Source of the DNA: Myroides marinus
GTDB lineage: Bacteria > Bacteroidota > Bacteroidia > Flavobacteriales > Flavobacteriaceae
Reading direction: 5' to 3'
Assembly: GCF_900109075.1 (NCBI RefSeq)
Contig: NZ_FNYS01000003.1
Span: 1-64,000 of the forward strand
DNA: 64,000 nt
Part shown: positions 1 to 8,285 of the stretch, in pieces
How the letters are laid out: the number at the start of each line of letters is the position of its first letter
Position numbering within the stretch: position 1 is the stretch's first letter
Program-made: the position numbers and the translations under genes
The notes under the pieces: generated by a model
The model's database searches: none
What the model was told of the DNA's origin: nothing
The model's input: the letters and a program-made list of their open reading frames with translations, nothing else

Positions 1-687
1 TGGGAAGGAAAGCGTTTCTACCATGTAAGTACTGATGAAGTATATGGAAGTTTAGGAGAAACAGGTTTTTTCTATGAAACAACAGCTTATGATCCTAATT
101 CACCTTATTCAGCTTCTAAGGCAAGCTCAGATCATTTCGTACGTGCGTATGGAGAGACTTACGGTATGCCTTATGTAGTGAGTAACTGTTCTAATAATTA
201 TGGACCTAATCACTTCCCTGAGAAGTTAATTCCACTGTGTATTCACAATATTATCAATAAAAGACCACTACCTATTTATGGGAATGGAAAATATACGCGT
301 GATTGGTTATATGTTATTGATCATGCTAGAGCAATTGATGATGTATTCCACAAGGGTGGAAGTGGAGAGACATACAATATTGGAGGATTTAACGAATGGC
401 AGAATATAGACCTAGTTAGAGAGTTGTGTAAACAAATGGATGCTGTCTTAGGTCGTTCAGAAGGTGAAAGTGAACAGTTAATTACGTTTGTAAAAGATAG
501 GCCAGGACATGATTTGCGTTATGCTATCGATGCTACTAAGATTAATAAGGAATTAGGATGGTCACCATCTGTTACATTCCCAGAAGGATTAGCTAAGACT
601 ATTGAATGGTATATGAATAATCAAGATTGGCTAGATAATGTAACAAGTGGAGCATACGCTGATTATTATAATGAACAATATAAATAG
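1..687 (+). CDS. rfbB: dTDP-glucose 4,6-dehydratase, 3' part
   Basis: Converts dTDP-glucose to dTDP-4-keto-6-deoxyglucose, the branch point for deoxysugars of surface polysaccharide. The frame is open from base 1, so the gene starts outside the window; 228 residues are seen of a family usually near 350. The catalytic STDEVYG motif is at fragment residues 10-16 and the short-chain dehydrogenase Tyr-x-x-x-Lys (YSASK) at 36-40. The NAD-binding Rossmann start is missing because of the window edge. The C-terminal part ([13 protein letters not shown], then [13 protein letters not shown]) is typical RmlB. It heads the polysaccharide gene set and is followed by rfbA. Confidence 0.95.
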   Translation, partial: WEGKRFYHVSTDEVYGSLGETGFFYETTAYDPNSPYSASKASSDHFVRAYGETYGMPYVVSNCSNNYGPNHFPEKLIPLCIHNIINKRPLPIYGNGKYTRDWLYVIDHARAIDDVFHKGGSGETYNIGGFNEWQNIDLVRELCKQMDAVLGRSEGESEQLITFVKDRPGHDLRYAIDATKINKELGWSPSVTFPEGLAKTIEWYMNNQDWLDNVTSGAYADYYNEQYK

Positions 688-753
688 GTTTATAGTTTAC
701 TGTTAGCGGTTTACAGAAAATGTAGGACGTTGATAGTTTTCGTTAGATGAAAT

Positions 754-775
754 GTAGAGACGCAATACTTTGCGC
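754..775. repeat. Half of a GTAGAGACGC-type palindromic intergenic repeat
   Basis: The spacer between rfbB and rfbA carries GTAGAGACGCAA, then TACTTTGCGC. This looks like the left arm and centre of the widespread palindrome that begins GTAGAGACGC and ends GCGTCTCTAC. The right arm is lost. A related palindrome is at 60733-60757. The link to a known repeat class is from memory and is not tested here. Confidence 0.4.
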
Positions 776-800
776 ATACCCAAAAGCACAAAAAGAAGAA

Positions 801-1670
801 ATGAAAGGAATAATACTAGCAGGAGGATCAGGAACACGATTACACCCTTTGACATTAGCAGTAAGTAAGCAATTGTTACCTATATATGATAAACCGATGA
901 TTTATTATCCTCTATCGGTATTGATGTTGGCAGGGATACGCGAGATATTAGTTATTTCTACACCACATGATTTACCAAACTTTAAGAAGTTATTTGGTGA
1001 TGGAAGCCAGTTTGGTATTCAATTGAGTTATGCTGAACAACCAAGTCCTGATGGATTGGCACAAGCTTTTATTATTGGAGATAAATTTATTGGAGATGAT
1101 GATGTATGTTTAGTATTAGGAGATAATATATTTTATGGTGCAGGAATGCAGAAGTTGTTAAAAGCATCTATAGAAACTGTGAAAAATGAGAAAAAGGCGG
1201 TAGTATTTGGGTATTTTGTAAATGATCCAGAGCGTTATGGTGTAGCAGAGTTCGATGTGGAAGGAAATGTGTTAAGTATCGAAGAGAAACCTGTTATGCC
1301 AAAATCTAATTATGCAGTAGTAGGCTTATATTTTTATCCTAATTCTGTTGTGAAAATAGCTAAGGAAGTAAAACCATCCCATCGTGGAGAGTTAGAGATA
1401 ACTTCTGTAAATCAAACTTATTTAGTAGAAGATCAGCTGAAATTACAGACTATGAGCCGTGGTTTTGCTTGGTTAGATACAGGTACACATGAGTCATTAA
1501 CAGAAGCTACTGAATTTGTGAAGGCAGTTGAAAAGAGAACTTCACTAAAGATTGCTTGTTTAGAAGAAATAGCTTTGACTTATCAATGGATATCAAAGGA
1601 ACAAGTTGTAAAGAATATTGAGGGCCTTAAGGGTGATTATTACGATTATATTAAAAAAAGATTTATATAA
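801..1670 (+). CDS. rfbA: Glucose-1-phosphate thymidylyltransferase
   Basis: Makes dTDP-glucose from glucose-1-phosphate and dTTP, the step before RfbB. The first residues read [18 protein letters not shown], the nucleotide-binding signature, so I place the start at 801. An in-frame ATG at 747 would add 18 residues partly encoded by a repeat remnant. The 289 residues from 801 equal the family length. GDNIFYG and the EEKP segment (metal and sugar-phosphate binding) are present. The stop overlaps the next start (TAATG), which suggests translational coupling. Having rfbB before rfbA without rfbC/rfbD nearby argues for a sugar other than L-rhamnose. Confidence 0.95.
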   Translation: MKGIILAGGSGTRLHPLTLAVSKQLLPIYDKPMIYYPLSVLMLAGIREILVISTPHDLPNFKKLFGDGSQFGIQLSYAEQPSPDGLAQAFIIGDKFIGDDDVCLVLGDNIFYGAGMQKLLKASIETVKNEKKAVVFGYFVNDPERYGVAEFDVEGNVLSIEEKPVMPKSNYAVVGLYFYPNSVVKIAKEVKPSHRGELEITSVNQTYLVEDQLKLQTMSRGFAWLDTGTHESLTEATEFVKAVEKRTSLKIACLEEIALTYQWISKEQVVKNIEGLKGDYYDYIKKRFI

Positions 1671-2743
1671 TGATTCCAGTTGTAAAACCTTTTCTTCCTC
1701 CATTTGAAGAATATAAATTGTTGTTAGAAGGAATATGGGAACGTTGCTGGCTAACTAATATGGGGCCATTAGCAACAGAATTAGAAAACAAATTGCAAAA
1801 AACATTAAATGTTAGTAATTTACTATTTGTAACTAATGGGACTGTTGCTTTACAGATGGCCATTAAAGCCTTAGAATTAAAAGGCGAAATTATAACAACT
1901 CCTTTTTCATTTGTTGCAACAACAAGCACAATTGTATGGGAGGGGTGTACGCCTGTTTTTGTAGATATAGATAGAGAGAGTTTAACAATCGACCCTACTC
2001 AAATAGAGGCAGCTATTACTAAAGATACAGTTGCAATCTTAGCTACACATGTATATGGTAATCCATGTGATATTGAAGCGATTGATATAATTGCTAAAAA
2101 ACATAATCTAAAGGTGATATATGATGGAGCCCACGCATTTGGAGTAGAATACAAGGGAGTATCTATTTTTGAATATGGTGATATATCTACTTGTTCTTTA
2201 CATGCTACAAAGTTATATCATAGCACAGAAGGAGGATTTGTTGTAACCAAAGACAAAGATTTAAATATTAAATTACAGCGTATCCGTAATTTTGGAATAT
2301 CTGGATTTGATACTTTTTCTGATTTAGGTTTGAATGGAAAGAATTCAGAGGTGCATGCTGCTATGGGAATAGTTAATCTCAAATATATTGAGAATATTCA
2401 TAGTAAACGTAAGTTATTGTATGAGACTTATACAGAAGGTTTAAGAGGATTTGCTGCTGTACAACCTATATGGAGAGAAGGAGCAACAATGAATTATCCT
2501 TATTATCCTTTAGTTTTAGAAAGTGAAGAATTACTTTTATGCGTACGGGAAGCTTTGTTACAAGAAGATATTCATCTACGTCGTTATTTTTATCCATCAC
2601 TTGCTTCTTCTTTACCTTATTTACCTGAACAGTTACTGGAGGTAACTGAAGATATAGCAAAACGAGCAATTTGTTTGCCATTTTATTACGACTTGGAAGT
2701 AAAAGACGTTAAGCGTATTTGTGAAATTATGTGTGGAATGTAA
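1670..2743 (+). CDS. DegT/DnrJ/EryC1/StrS-family sugar aminotransferase (VioA/FdtB-like)
   Basis: A 357-residue PLP-dependent fold-type I enzyme that would transfer an amino group to a keto sugar. The expected PLP residues are visible: TNGTVALQMA near 55-64 (phosphate binding), Asp152 in YDGAHAFG, and the Schiff-base lysine Lys181 in SLHATKLYHSTEGG. It lies directly after rfbB-rfbA, so the likely substrate is dTDP-4-keto-6-deoxyglucose and the product a dTDP-4-amino-4,6-dideoxyhexose (viosamine type). A 3-amino product (FdtB type) is possible, but no 3,4-ketoisomerase is seen here. The family is certain; the substrate is inferred from context. Confidence 0.88.
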   Translation: MIPVVKPFLPPFEEYKLLLEGIWERCWLTNMGPLATELENKLQKTLNVSNLLFVTNGTVALQMAIKALELKGEIITTPFSFVATTSTIVWEGCTPVFVDIDRESLTIDPTQIEAAITKDTVAILATHVYGNPCDIEAIDIIAKKHNLKVIYDGAHAFGVEYKGVSIFEYGDISTCSLHATKLYHSTEGGFVVTKDKDLNIKLQRIRNFGISGFDTFSDLGLNGKNSEVHAAMGIVNLKYIENIHSKRKLLYETYTEGLRGFAAVQPIWREGATMNYPYYPLVLESEELLLCVREALLQEDIHLRRYFYPSLASSLPYLPEQLLEVTEDIAKRAICLPFYYDLEVKDVKRICEIMCGM

Positions 2744-2756
2744 TTAAAGATGTAAG

Positions 2757-3461
2757 ATGAAGATAGCTATTATGCAACCTTATTTTTTGCCTTATATTGG
2801 TTATTTTCAATTAATAAAGGCTGTAGATAAGTTTGTTTTTTATGATGATGTAAATTATATAAAACAAGGGTGGATAAATCGTAACAATATATTACTACAA
2901 GGTAAAGCATCTTTGTTTACGATTCCTTTAGAAAAAGCAAGTTCTTTTACTAAGATTAATAATGTTAAGTTACATCCTATATTATTTGATAATTGGAAGG
3001 TTAAGTTCTTGCGTTCAATAGAACAGAATTATAGAAAAGCACCTTATTTTAGTGATGTCTATCAGTTGATTTGTAGTATTTTAGAGGTTAATAGTGATAG
3101 GATAGGTGTGTTAGCAAAAGATAGTGTCATTACAGTATCTAAGTATCTACAACTAGAAACGGAATTTGTTTATTCATCAGATTTCTACATGAATAATGAA
3201 TTATCAGGTAAGTTTAGAGTTATTTCTATATGTGCTAAAGAAAATGCATTAGTATATATAAACCCTATAGGAGGGCAAGAATTGTATAATAAGGAAGATT
3301 TTTTATCTCAAGGTTTAGATTTATACTTTATTCAAAGCAAGAAACAGATATACCAACAATTTAAAGAAGAGTTTGTTCCTTGGTTATCTATTATAGATAT
3401 TTTGATGTTTAATAGTGTTGAAGAGATTCAATTAATGTTAGATGAATATAATTTAATATGA
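2757..3461 (+). CDS. WbqC family protein
   Basis: A 234-residue protein beginning MKIAIMQPYFLPYIGYFQL, with YIKQGWINRNNI close behind. These are the signature segments of the WbqC-like family found in O-antigen and glycan loci. The family is linked to modification of 4-aminosugars, but its chemistry is not well established. It overlaps the next gene by four bases (ATGA), so the two are probably co-translated. Its position after the aminotransferase suggests it acts on the amino sugar made upstream; that role is inference. Confidence 0.85.
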   Translation: MKIAIMQPYFLPYIGYFQLIKAVDKFVFYDDVNYIKQGWINRNNILLQGKASLFTIPLEKASSFTKINNVKLHPILFDNWKVKFLRSIEQNYRKAPYFSDVYQLICSILEVNSDRIGVLAKDSVITVSKYLQLETEFVYSSDFYMNNELSGKFRVISICAKENALVYINPIGGQELYNKEDFLSQGLDLYFIQSKKQIYQQFKEEFVPWLSIIDILMFNSVEEIQLMLDEYNLI

Positions 3462-4408
3462 GAAAAGCTTTAGGAGGATATTTAGAGTTAGACCTTATTT
3501 CTAGACAACAGATTCATGATAGTGCTATAGCTGTTAATACAGGGAGAAATGGTTTACGTTATATATTATGTACAAATAGATATAGAAAAGTGTTTTTGCC
3601 ATATTTTACTTGTGATGTAGTACTTAATACCATAAAAGAAGAAGGGATAGAGTATGAATTTTATCATATAGACACTCTTTTAGAACCTATATTTCAATGG
3701 GAAGTATTGAAAAGTGATGAAGCATTTCTTTATACAAATTATTTTGGTTTGAAGGATGGTTTTATATCTAAGTTAGTTAATGTAATTGAAAATTGTATTA
3801 TAGATAATGCACAGGCATTTTATGCACAAGCAATTAAAGGAGTAGATAGTTTCTATTCTCCTCGAAAATTCTTAGGGGTTCCAGATGGTGGATATGTATA
3901 TTGTAAAGAATACTTAGATATTGATAAAGTAGATGTGTCTTATAATAGAGTATCTCATCTATTAAAACGTCTAGAGATTGATGCTGAAGAGGGATATACT
4001 GACTTTACAGAAAATGAAGAACTTTTAGCGAGGTTACCTTTAGAAAAGATGTCTGTATTAACTTGTTCATTAATTAAAAATGCAGATCATGAATACATTA
4101 AAGAAAAGAGAAGAGCAAATTATAGGTATTTGTATGAATACTTTAAGGATATCAATAAGATTTGTTTGCCTTTAGAAGAGAGTATTGTTCCTTTAGTTTT
4201 TCCTTTGTGGATTGATAAAGATATTAGAGGTGTATTGCATAAAAACCGTTGTTATACAGCTACATATTGGCCTAATGTTTTAGAATGGACAGACGAGTAT
4301 TCTTTAGAAGAAAAATTGGTTAAGGAAGTAGTTTATTTACCAATTGATCAAAGAATATGTTTTGAGGACTTGAATGAAATTATTAATATAATTAAAAGTA
4401 TAAAGTAA
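3458..4408 (+). CDS. Diverged PLP-dependent aminotransferase-fold protein of a glycan locus
   Basis: This 316-residue protein has a clear but distant DegT-like outline. NTGRNGLRYIL at 27-37 stands where the phosphate-binding loop is expected. Asp116 in IDNAQAF matches the pyridine-nitrogen aspartate, and Lys137 in FYSPRKFLGVPDGG matches the Schiff-base lysine. It is shorter than standard DegT enzymes (about 370). It overlaps WbqC upstream (ATGA) and the acyltransferase downstream (TAATG). It may be a second aminotransferase or a sugar dehydratase-like enzyme. The fold assignment rests on motif pattern only. Confidence 0.6.
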   Translation: MRKALGGYLELDLISRQQIHDSAIAVNTGRNGLRYILCTNRYRKVFLPYFTCDVVLNTIKEEGIEYEFYHIDTLLEPIFQWEVLKSDEAFLYTNYFGLKDGFISKLVNVIENCIIDNAQAFYAQAIKGVDSFYSPRKFLGVPDGGYVYCKEYLDIDKVDVSYNRVSHLLKRLEIDAEEGYTDFTENEELLARLPLEKMSVLTCSLIKNADHEYIKEKRRANYRYLYEYFKDINKICLPLEESIVPLVFPLWIDKDIRGVLHKNRCYTATYWPNVLEWTDEYSLEEKLVKEVVYLPIDQRICFEDLNEIINIIKSIK

Positions 4409-4968
4409 TGAATGTTAGAGGGAAAAAAGTGCTATTGAGAGCAATAGAAGAAAAAGATTTAGAGTTATTGCATAAATGGGCAAATGATCCAGAAATTAAT
4501 TATATGTTGGGAGGCTGGCATTTTCCTACAAGTATAAAAGATCAAAATAAGTGGTTTGAAAGTTTAAATGTTTCAAGTTTGAACCAGAGGTTTGCTATAG
4601 AAACAGAGGAATTAGGATTAATAGGTACAATAAATATTGTGGATATTAATTGGAAAGATCGTCGTGCTTTTACAGGAATGCTATTGGGAGATAAAGAAAT
4701 GAGAGGAAAAGGATATGGAGTAGATGCTATAATGGCTATGAATCGCTATGCTTTTGAAGAATTAGGATTACAAAGACTTGATGGAACAATGATTGCTTAT
4801 AACGAAGCTTCTATTAATGTGTATACAAAAAAATGTGGATGGGTCATTGAAGGAGTAAAGAAAATGGCATATTTTAGAAAAAATGCGTGGTGGGATGAAG
4901 TAGTAGTTGGTATTACTCTAGATGATTATAGTAAGTTAATAGTAGATTGTGATTATTGGAATAAATAG
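4408..4968 (+). CDS. GNAT acyltransferase of the polysaccharide locus
   Basis: A 186-residue RimJ/RimL-type acyltransferase. It opens with VLLRAIEEKDLELLHKWAND. The acetyl-CoA pyrophosphate loop is MRGKGYGVDA (Q/R-x-x-G-x-G/A type). NEASINVYTKKCGW is the usual motif-B stretch. The start overlaps the previous stop, which points to one transcript. In this context it probably N-acylates the amino sugar formed by the aminotransferase; the acyl group and acceptor cannot be read from sequence. A general protein N-acetyltransferase is less likely given the location. Confidence 0.8.
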   Translation: MNVRGKKVLLRAIEEKDLELLHKWANDPEINYMLGGWHFPTSIKDQNKWFESLNVSSLNQRFAIETEELGLIGTINIVDINWKDRRAFTGMLLGDKEMRGKGYGVDAIMAMNRYAFEELGLQRLDGTMIAYNEASINVYTKKCGWVIEGVKKMAYFRKNAWWDEVVVGITLDDYSKLIVDCDYWNK

Positions 4969-4977
4969 TATTAGGCA

Positions 4978-5955
4978 ATGGGATATGTAATTATTGATGA
5001 AACAGTTAAAAAACCACTTGTTTCTGTTGCTATGCTAACGTATGGGCATATTGATTATATTAAGCAAGCTATTGAAAGTGTGTTGATGCAGGAAACAAAT
5101 TTTCCAATACAATTAGTTATTGCGGAAGATTGTTCTCCTGATAATACTAGAGAAATAGTTAAACAGTATCAGGAAAAGTATCCTCATATCATAAAATTGA
5201 TACTACAAGATGTTAATGTAGGAGCAATTATAAATAATCAGATTCTTTTAGAGAACTTAGATGGCCACTACATAGCTCCTTTGGAAGGAGATGATTATTG
5301 GTCAGATAGTAAAAAACTTCAACAACAAGTTGACTTTTTAGAACAAAATTCCGAGTATAATTTGGTCTATACAGATGCTCAATATTTTACTCAAAAAACA
5401 CAGAAACTTGACCTTCAACGTACACAGCAAATCAGTGGATTTGATGATTTATTGGTAAAAAATAGGATATTTACATTAACAACATGTTTTAGAAGAGAAG
5501 TTTTAGATTCTTATTTCAAAGAAGATTATCAGAATTTAAAAACATTGCCATTTGGAGATTATTCATTGTGGCTTTATGCTACGACTCAAGGTAAAGCTAA
5601 GTATTTACCTATAGTATCTTCAGTTTATCGAATACTTGAGGAATCAGCTAGTCATTCTAAAGACATCAATAAAATAGTTGCTTTTGAAGAGGCTGTCAGT
5701 GAATGTAGAATGTATTACCTAAATAAATATTATACAGGTGATAAGGAAGCGTTGAAAAATAAGTTACTGGGCTCTAAAACTTTGTCAATAATAAGGTTAG
5801 CACTAAGAAATGAAAATGAAGAGGTTTTTAATAAATATAAAGATGATTTAAAATATATTGCTAATTATAAGTATAAATACTACCTTATTTATTCACTAGG
5901 TAAAATTAACTTTAAGATATTTATAAAACTCTATAAAACTTTTAGTAAAAGATAA
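4978..5955 (+). CDS. Family 2 glycosyltransferase
   Basis: A 325-residue GT-A fold enzyme. The N-terminal strand is VSVAMLTYGHIDYIKQAIES. The nucleotide-sugar signature AEDCSPDNT is at 49-57, and the DXD-type metal site is in EGDDYW at 103-108. It lacks transmembrane segments, so it should act at the cytoplasmic membrane face, adding a sugar to the lipid-linked polysaccharide unit. It is the last gene of the run and is followed by a strong hairpin. The sugar transferred is unknown. Confidence 0.9.
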   Translation: MGYVIIDETVKKPLVSVAMLTYGHIDYIKQAIESVLMQETNFPIQLVIAEDCSPDNTREIVKQYQEKYPHIIKLILQDVNVGAIINNQILLENLDGHYIAPLEGDDYWSDSKKLQQQVDFLEQNSEYNLVYTDAQYFTQKTQKLDLQRTQQISGFDDLLVKNRIFTLTTCFRREVLDSYFKEDYQNLKTLPFGDYSLWLYATTQGKAKYLPIVSSVYRILEESASHSKDINKIVAFEEAVSECRMYYLNKYYTGDKEALKNKLLGSKTLSIIRLALRNENEEVFNKYKDDLKYIANYKYKYYLIYSLGKINFKIFIKLYKTFSKR

Positions 5956-6018
5956 AGTGGTTAAACTTGTAAGTACCAGTCATTAAGTAATCTTAAACTT
6001 AACTATTATTAGAAATAT

Positions 6019-6057
6019 AAAAAAGCGATTAACCCATATGGGATTAATCGCTTTTTT
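6019..6057. terminator. Bidirectional terminator between convergent genes
   Basis: The arms AAAAAAGCGATTAA and TTAATCGCTTTTTT flank a short GC-containing loop. A-run and T-run on both sides let it work for the glycosyltransferase (+) and the phosphoesterase (-). Confidence 0.9.
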
Positions 6058-6805
6058 ATATTTCTATGATTAACTCCTTATTAAATCCATTATCTCTATC
6101 ATCTATATACCCATGTGGATTACAGATTACTTTTGTCTGCCCAATATTATACTGAATAGGAGAGTGTATATGTCCATGAATCCAATACTGAGGTTGATGA
6201 GTCATAATAAAGCTTTCCAAGTTTGATGTATAAGCAGCAGTAACAGGATCATTCTGATATTGCTCAGGAACTGATAATAAACTTGGTGCGTGGTGAGTTA
6301 TAACAATGTTTTTCTCTACTATAGATTCTCTGAGACTTTGTTCTAACCATCTCATTGATTTTTGGTGTATCTGATACACATCTATGCTACGTAACTTAGA
6401 ATAAGAAGGGTCTCTTTTAATACGTTTATAATCGTTCATTTTTTCTTGGCAAAGCATACCATATTCTATGGGATTACCAAAAATAGAAAAGTCAGTCCAT
6501 AAGGTACTTCCATGAAAGCGAATGTTACCAATATCAACAAAGCTATCTTCTAATACATGTATATTGCTACCTTTAGCTGCATCTTGTATTTTATACAAGG
6601 TTTTAGGATAACTTCCTTTATAGTATTCATGATTTCCTAAAAGGTATATTACTTCTTTAGTAGGAATATATTTTTTGATCCATTCAATACCCTTGGTGCC
6701 AATATGAGTATCACCAGCTAATATAATAAGGTCAGCTTGAACAAACTTTAGAGAACTGCTGTATCCGAACTCTAAATGAAGATCACTAAGAATTTGGACT
6801 TTCAT
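6056..6805 (-). CDS. Calcineurin-like metallophosphoesterase
   Basis: A 249-residue cytosolic enzyme with the full metal-site set: Asp8 and His10 (SDLHLE), Asp32 (AGDTH), GNHE at 57-60, a THH segment near 170 and the final GHIHSP near 217. These place it in the calcineurin-like phosphoesterase superfamily. The substrate is not predictable from sequence. It is a single-gene unit: convergent to the polysaccharide operon and divergent from the rhomboid gene, with a -7 box just upstream of its start. Confidence 0.88.
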   Translation of the reverse strand: MKVQILSDLHLEFGYSSSLKFVQADLIILAGDTHIGTKGIEWIKKYIPTKEVIYLLGNHEYYKGSYPKTLYKIQDAAKGSNIHVLEDSFVDIGNIRFHGSTLWTDFSIFGNPIEYGMLCQEKMNDYKRIKRDPSYSKLRSIDVYQIHQKSMRWLEQSLRESIVEKNIVITHHAPSLLSVPEQYQNDPVTAAYTSNLESFIMTHQPQYWIHGHIHSPIQYNIGQTKVICNPHGYIDDRDNGFNKELIIEI

Positions 6806-6819
6806 ATATTTTGTTTTAA

Positions 6820-6827
6820 CAAAAATA
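6820..6827 (-). promoter_or_regulatory. Candidate -7 box for the phosphoesterase gene
   Basis: CAAAAATA on the plus strand is TATTTTTG on the minus strand and fits TAnnTTTG. It lies 15 bases before the ATG. I see no convincing -33 TTTG. Confidence 0.4.
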
Positions 6828-6889
6828 AGAATTAGTAGGAGAGTTTACAGTATAATATTATCTTTAATAGATTGATAAAGCAAAGTGTA

Positions 6890-7501
6890 ATGCGCAAAGA
6901 TGAGTTGAAACTAAAAAAAGAAGACTTCTATCCGCCATTAGGTTTAGTGGCAGTGATGTGGTTTATATTCGGATTACAATACCTTGGTCTATTTGAGCAT
7001 TGTTATGGTGTGATACCCTGGCGTATCGAGGGAATTAAAGGGATATTCTTGAGTCCTTTGTTCCATGGTAGCTTAGATCATATTATGAGTAATACACTTC
7101 CTTTATTTGTCTTATCAGTCATCTTATTTCTGTTTTATAAAAGACAAGCTTATACAGTTCTAATCTTTGGATGGATATTGTCAGGTGTTATTTTATGGTT
7201 ATTTCCAGATATTGGCTATTTTCAGACTTCATTAAATAGTTGTCATATAGGAGCAAGTGGTCTAATTTATATGTTAGCTTTCTTTCTATTCTTTAGCGGA
7301 ATATTCTTGCGTCAAGTAGTACTTATTCTGGTGTCTATTATTATTGCTATTCTTTATGGAAGTTTAGTTTATGGTGTGTTTCCTCATCTTGTCGCAGATG
7401 GTGTATCTTGGCAAGGGCACTTAATTGGAGCTGTTGTGGGCTTATTGTTTGCCTATCAATTAAATAGAAAGAAAAGAATAGTAAGAAGAAGTAGAAGGTA
7501 A
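6890..7501 (+). CDS. Rhomboid-family intramembrane serine protease
   Basis: From the ATG at 6890 the protein has 203 residues; an in-frame TTG at 6872 would add six, and I prefer the ATG. At least five hydrophobic segments are visible. The nucleophile serine is in HIGASGLIY near residue 123. The catalytic histidine is in WQGHLIGAVVG near 176. The early FHGSLDHIMSNTLPLF corresponds to the conserved H-x-x-x-H/N region of rhomboids. It would cleave transmembrane substrates within the inner membrane. Nothing nearby points to a particular substrate. Confidence 0.88.
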   Translation: MRKDELKLKKEDFYPPLGLVAVMWFIFGLQYLGLFEHCYGVIPWRIEGIKGIFLSPLFHGSLDHIMSNTLPLFVLSVILFLFYKRQAYTVLIFGWILSGVILWLFPDIGYFQTSLNSCHIGASGLIYMLAFFLFFSGIFLRQVVLILVSIIIAILYGSLVYGVFPHLVADGVSWQGHLIGAVVGLLFAYQLNRKKRIVRRSRR

Positions 7502-7621
7502 TTTGTTTGTTGTGAAGAGAGATAGTGGTAAATGTGATGTTTAGTGAGTTTTATTAGAAGTAAAACTACTTTTTTATAGTAAAATTAACAAGTTGGATAG
7601 TGTCATATTTCAGAAAAAAAA

Positions 7622-7629
7622 TATTTTTG
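7622..7629 (+). promoter_or_regulatory. Candidate -7 box directly before the small secreted-protein gene
   Basis: TATTTTTG fits TAnnTTTG and ends only four bases before the ATG at 7634. If it is used, the transcript would be leaderless or nearly so. No clear -33 element is seen. Confidence 0.35.
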
Positions 7630-7633
7630 TGGT

Positions 7634-7936
7634 ATGAAATATGTATCACTAATAGTATTATTGTTCTTCGTGAATTTCCTTGCTACGCCGACTATTGCGG
7701 TGTTGGCTGGTATTGACTTGGAGATACCTTCTGTGACTATTTCTGAAGAAAATAAAAAACCAATCACCAATGCAGAAGAAGAGCATAATGGACACGCATG
7801 GGATCTATCAGCTTTTCATAATCTTACTCTTTTAGATGCAGGTGAAAGATTGGAAACTAACTTCTCTCAATTAAAACTCGTGTACGAATCACAAGAGTTT
7901 GATATCTTATTACCCCCTCCTGAACATTTAGCTTAA
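7634..7936 (+). CDS. Small exported protein of unknown function
   Basis: A 100-residue product with a hydrophobic N-terminal segment (about residues 4-25, MKYVSLIVLLFFVNFLATP) that looks like a signal peptide or membrane anchor. A polar acidic region follows, and the end is ILLPPPEHLA. I know of similar short proteins in flavobacteria ending in a proline-rich PPPE motif, but no function. It lies upstream of the SulP-carbonic anhydrase pair, separated by about 350 bases, so a functional link is only a guess. The composition is that of a real protein, not a shadow frame. Confidence 0.65.
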   Translation: MKYVSLIVLLFFVNFLATPTIAVLAGIDLEIPSVTISEENKKPITNAEEEHNGHAWDLSAFHNLTLLDAGERLETNFSQLKLVYESQEFDILLPPPEHLA

Positions 7937-8285
7937 TTATCTATTAAGTAGATATTACAAAAGACATTTATAGGTGCCTTATATTTTGATATAAGAGAAT
8001 GATTATGCAGTATAATTCATACTGTTAGAACAGTGCTATGTTTATAATTGTATCTATTAAATGTCTAATGTAACAAACAGAAGTCTCTATTGCAAAAGTG
8101 TTAATTGTCAGCAATAAGAGATACTTCAGTTTTATTAACTCAATCCCAGTTTTTAGCGAATTAAGCATTTTGTTATGCTTGTTATCATTTGATTTTTTGT
8201 ACTTCATAAATCAAAAGGATTCCTATTGCTTTTATCGAAGTGATTTTAGCTACTACTGGAATGAAAAATTAAGCGTAAACAGAAA
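7937..8285. other. 349-base spacer before the SulP transporter gene
   Basis: AT-rich with no hairpin followed by a T-run. A 63-codon frame beginning with GTG at 8098 runs into the transporter start, but it has no family features and I do not call it a gene. The spacer probably holds the promoter of the transporter. Confidence 0.5.

Noticed and set aside
747..800. 18-residue N-terminal extension of RfbA from the ATG at 747
   Set aside because: It is encoded by a repeat remnant, and the family begins exactly at the ATG at 801.
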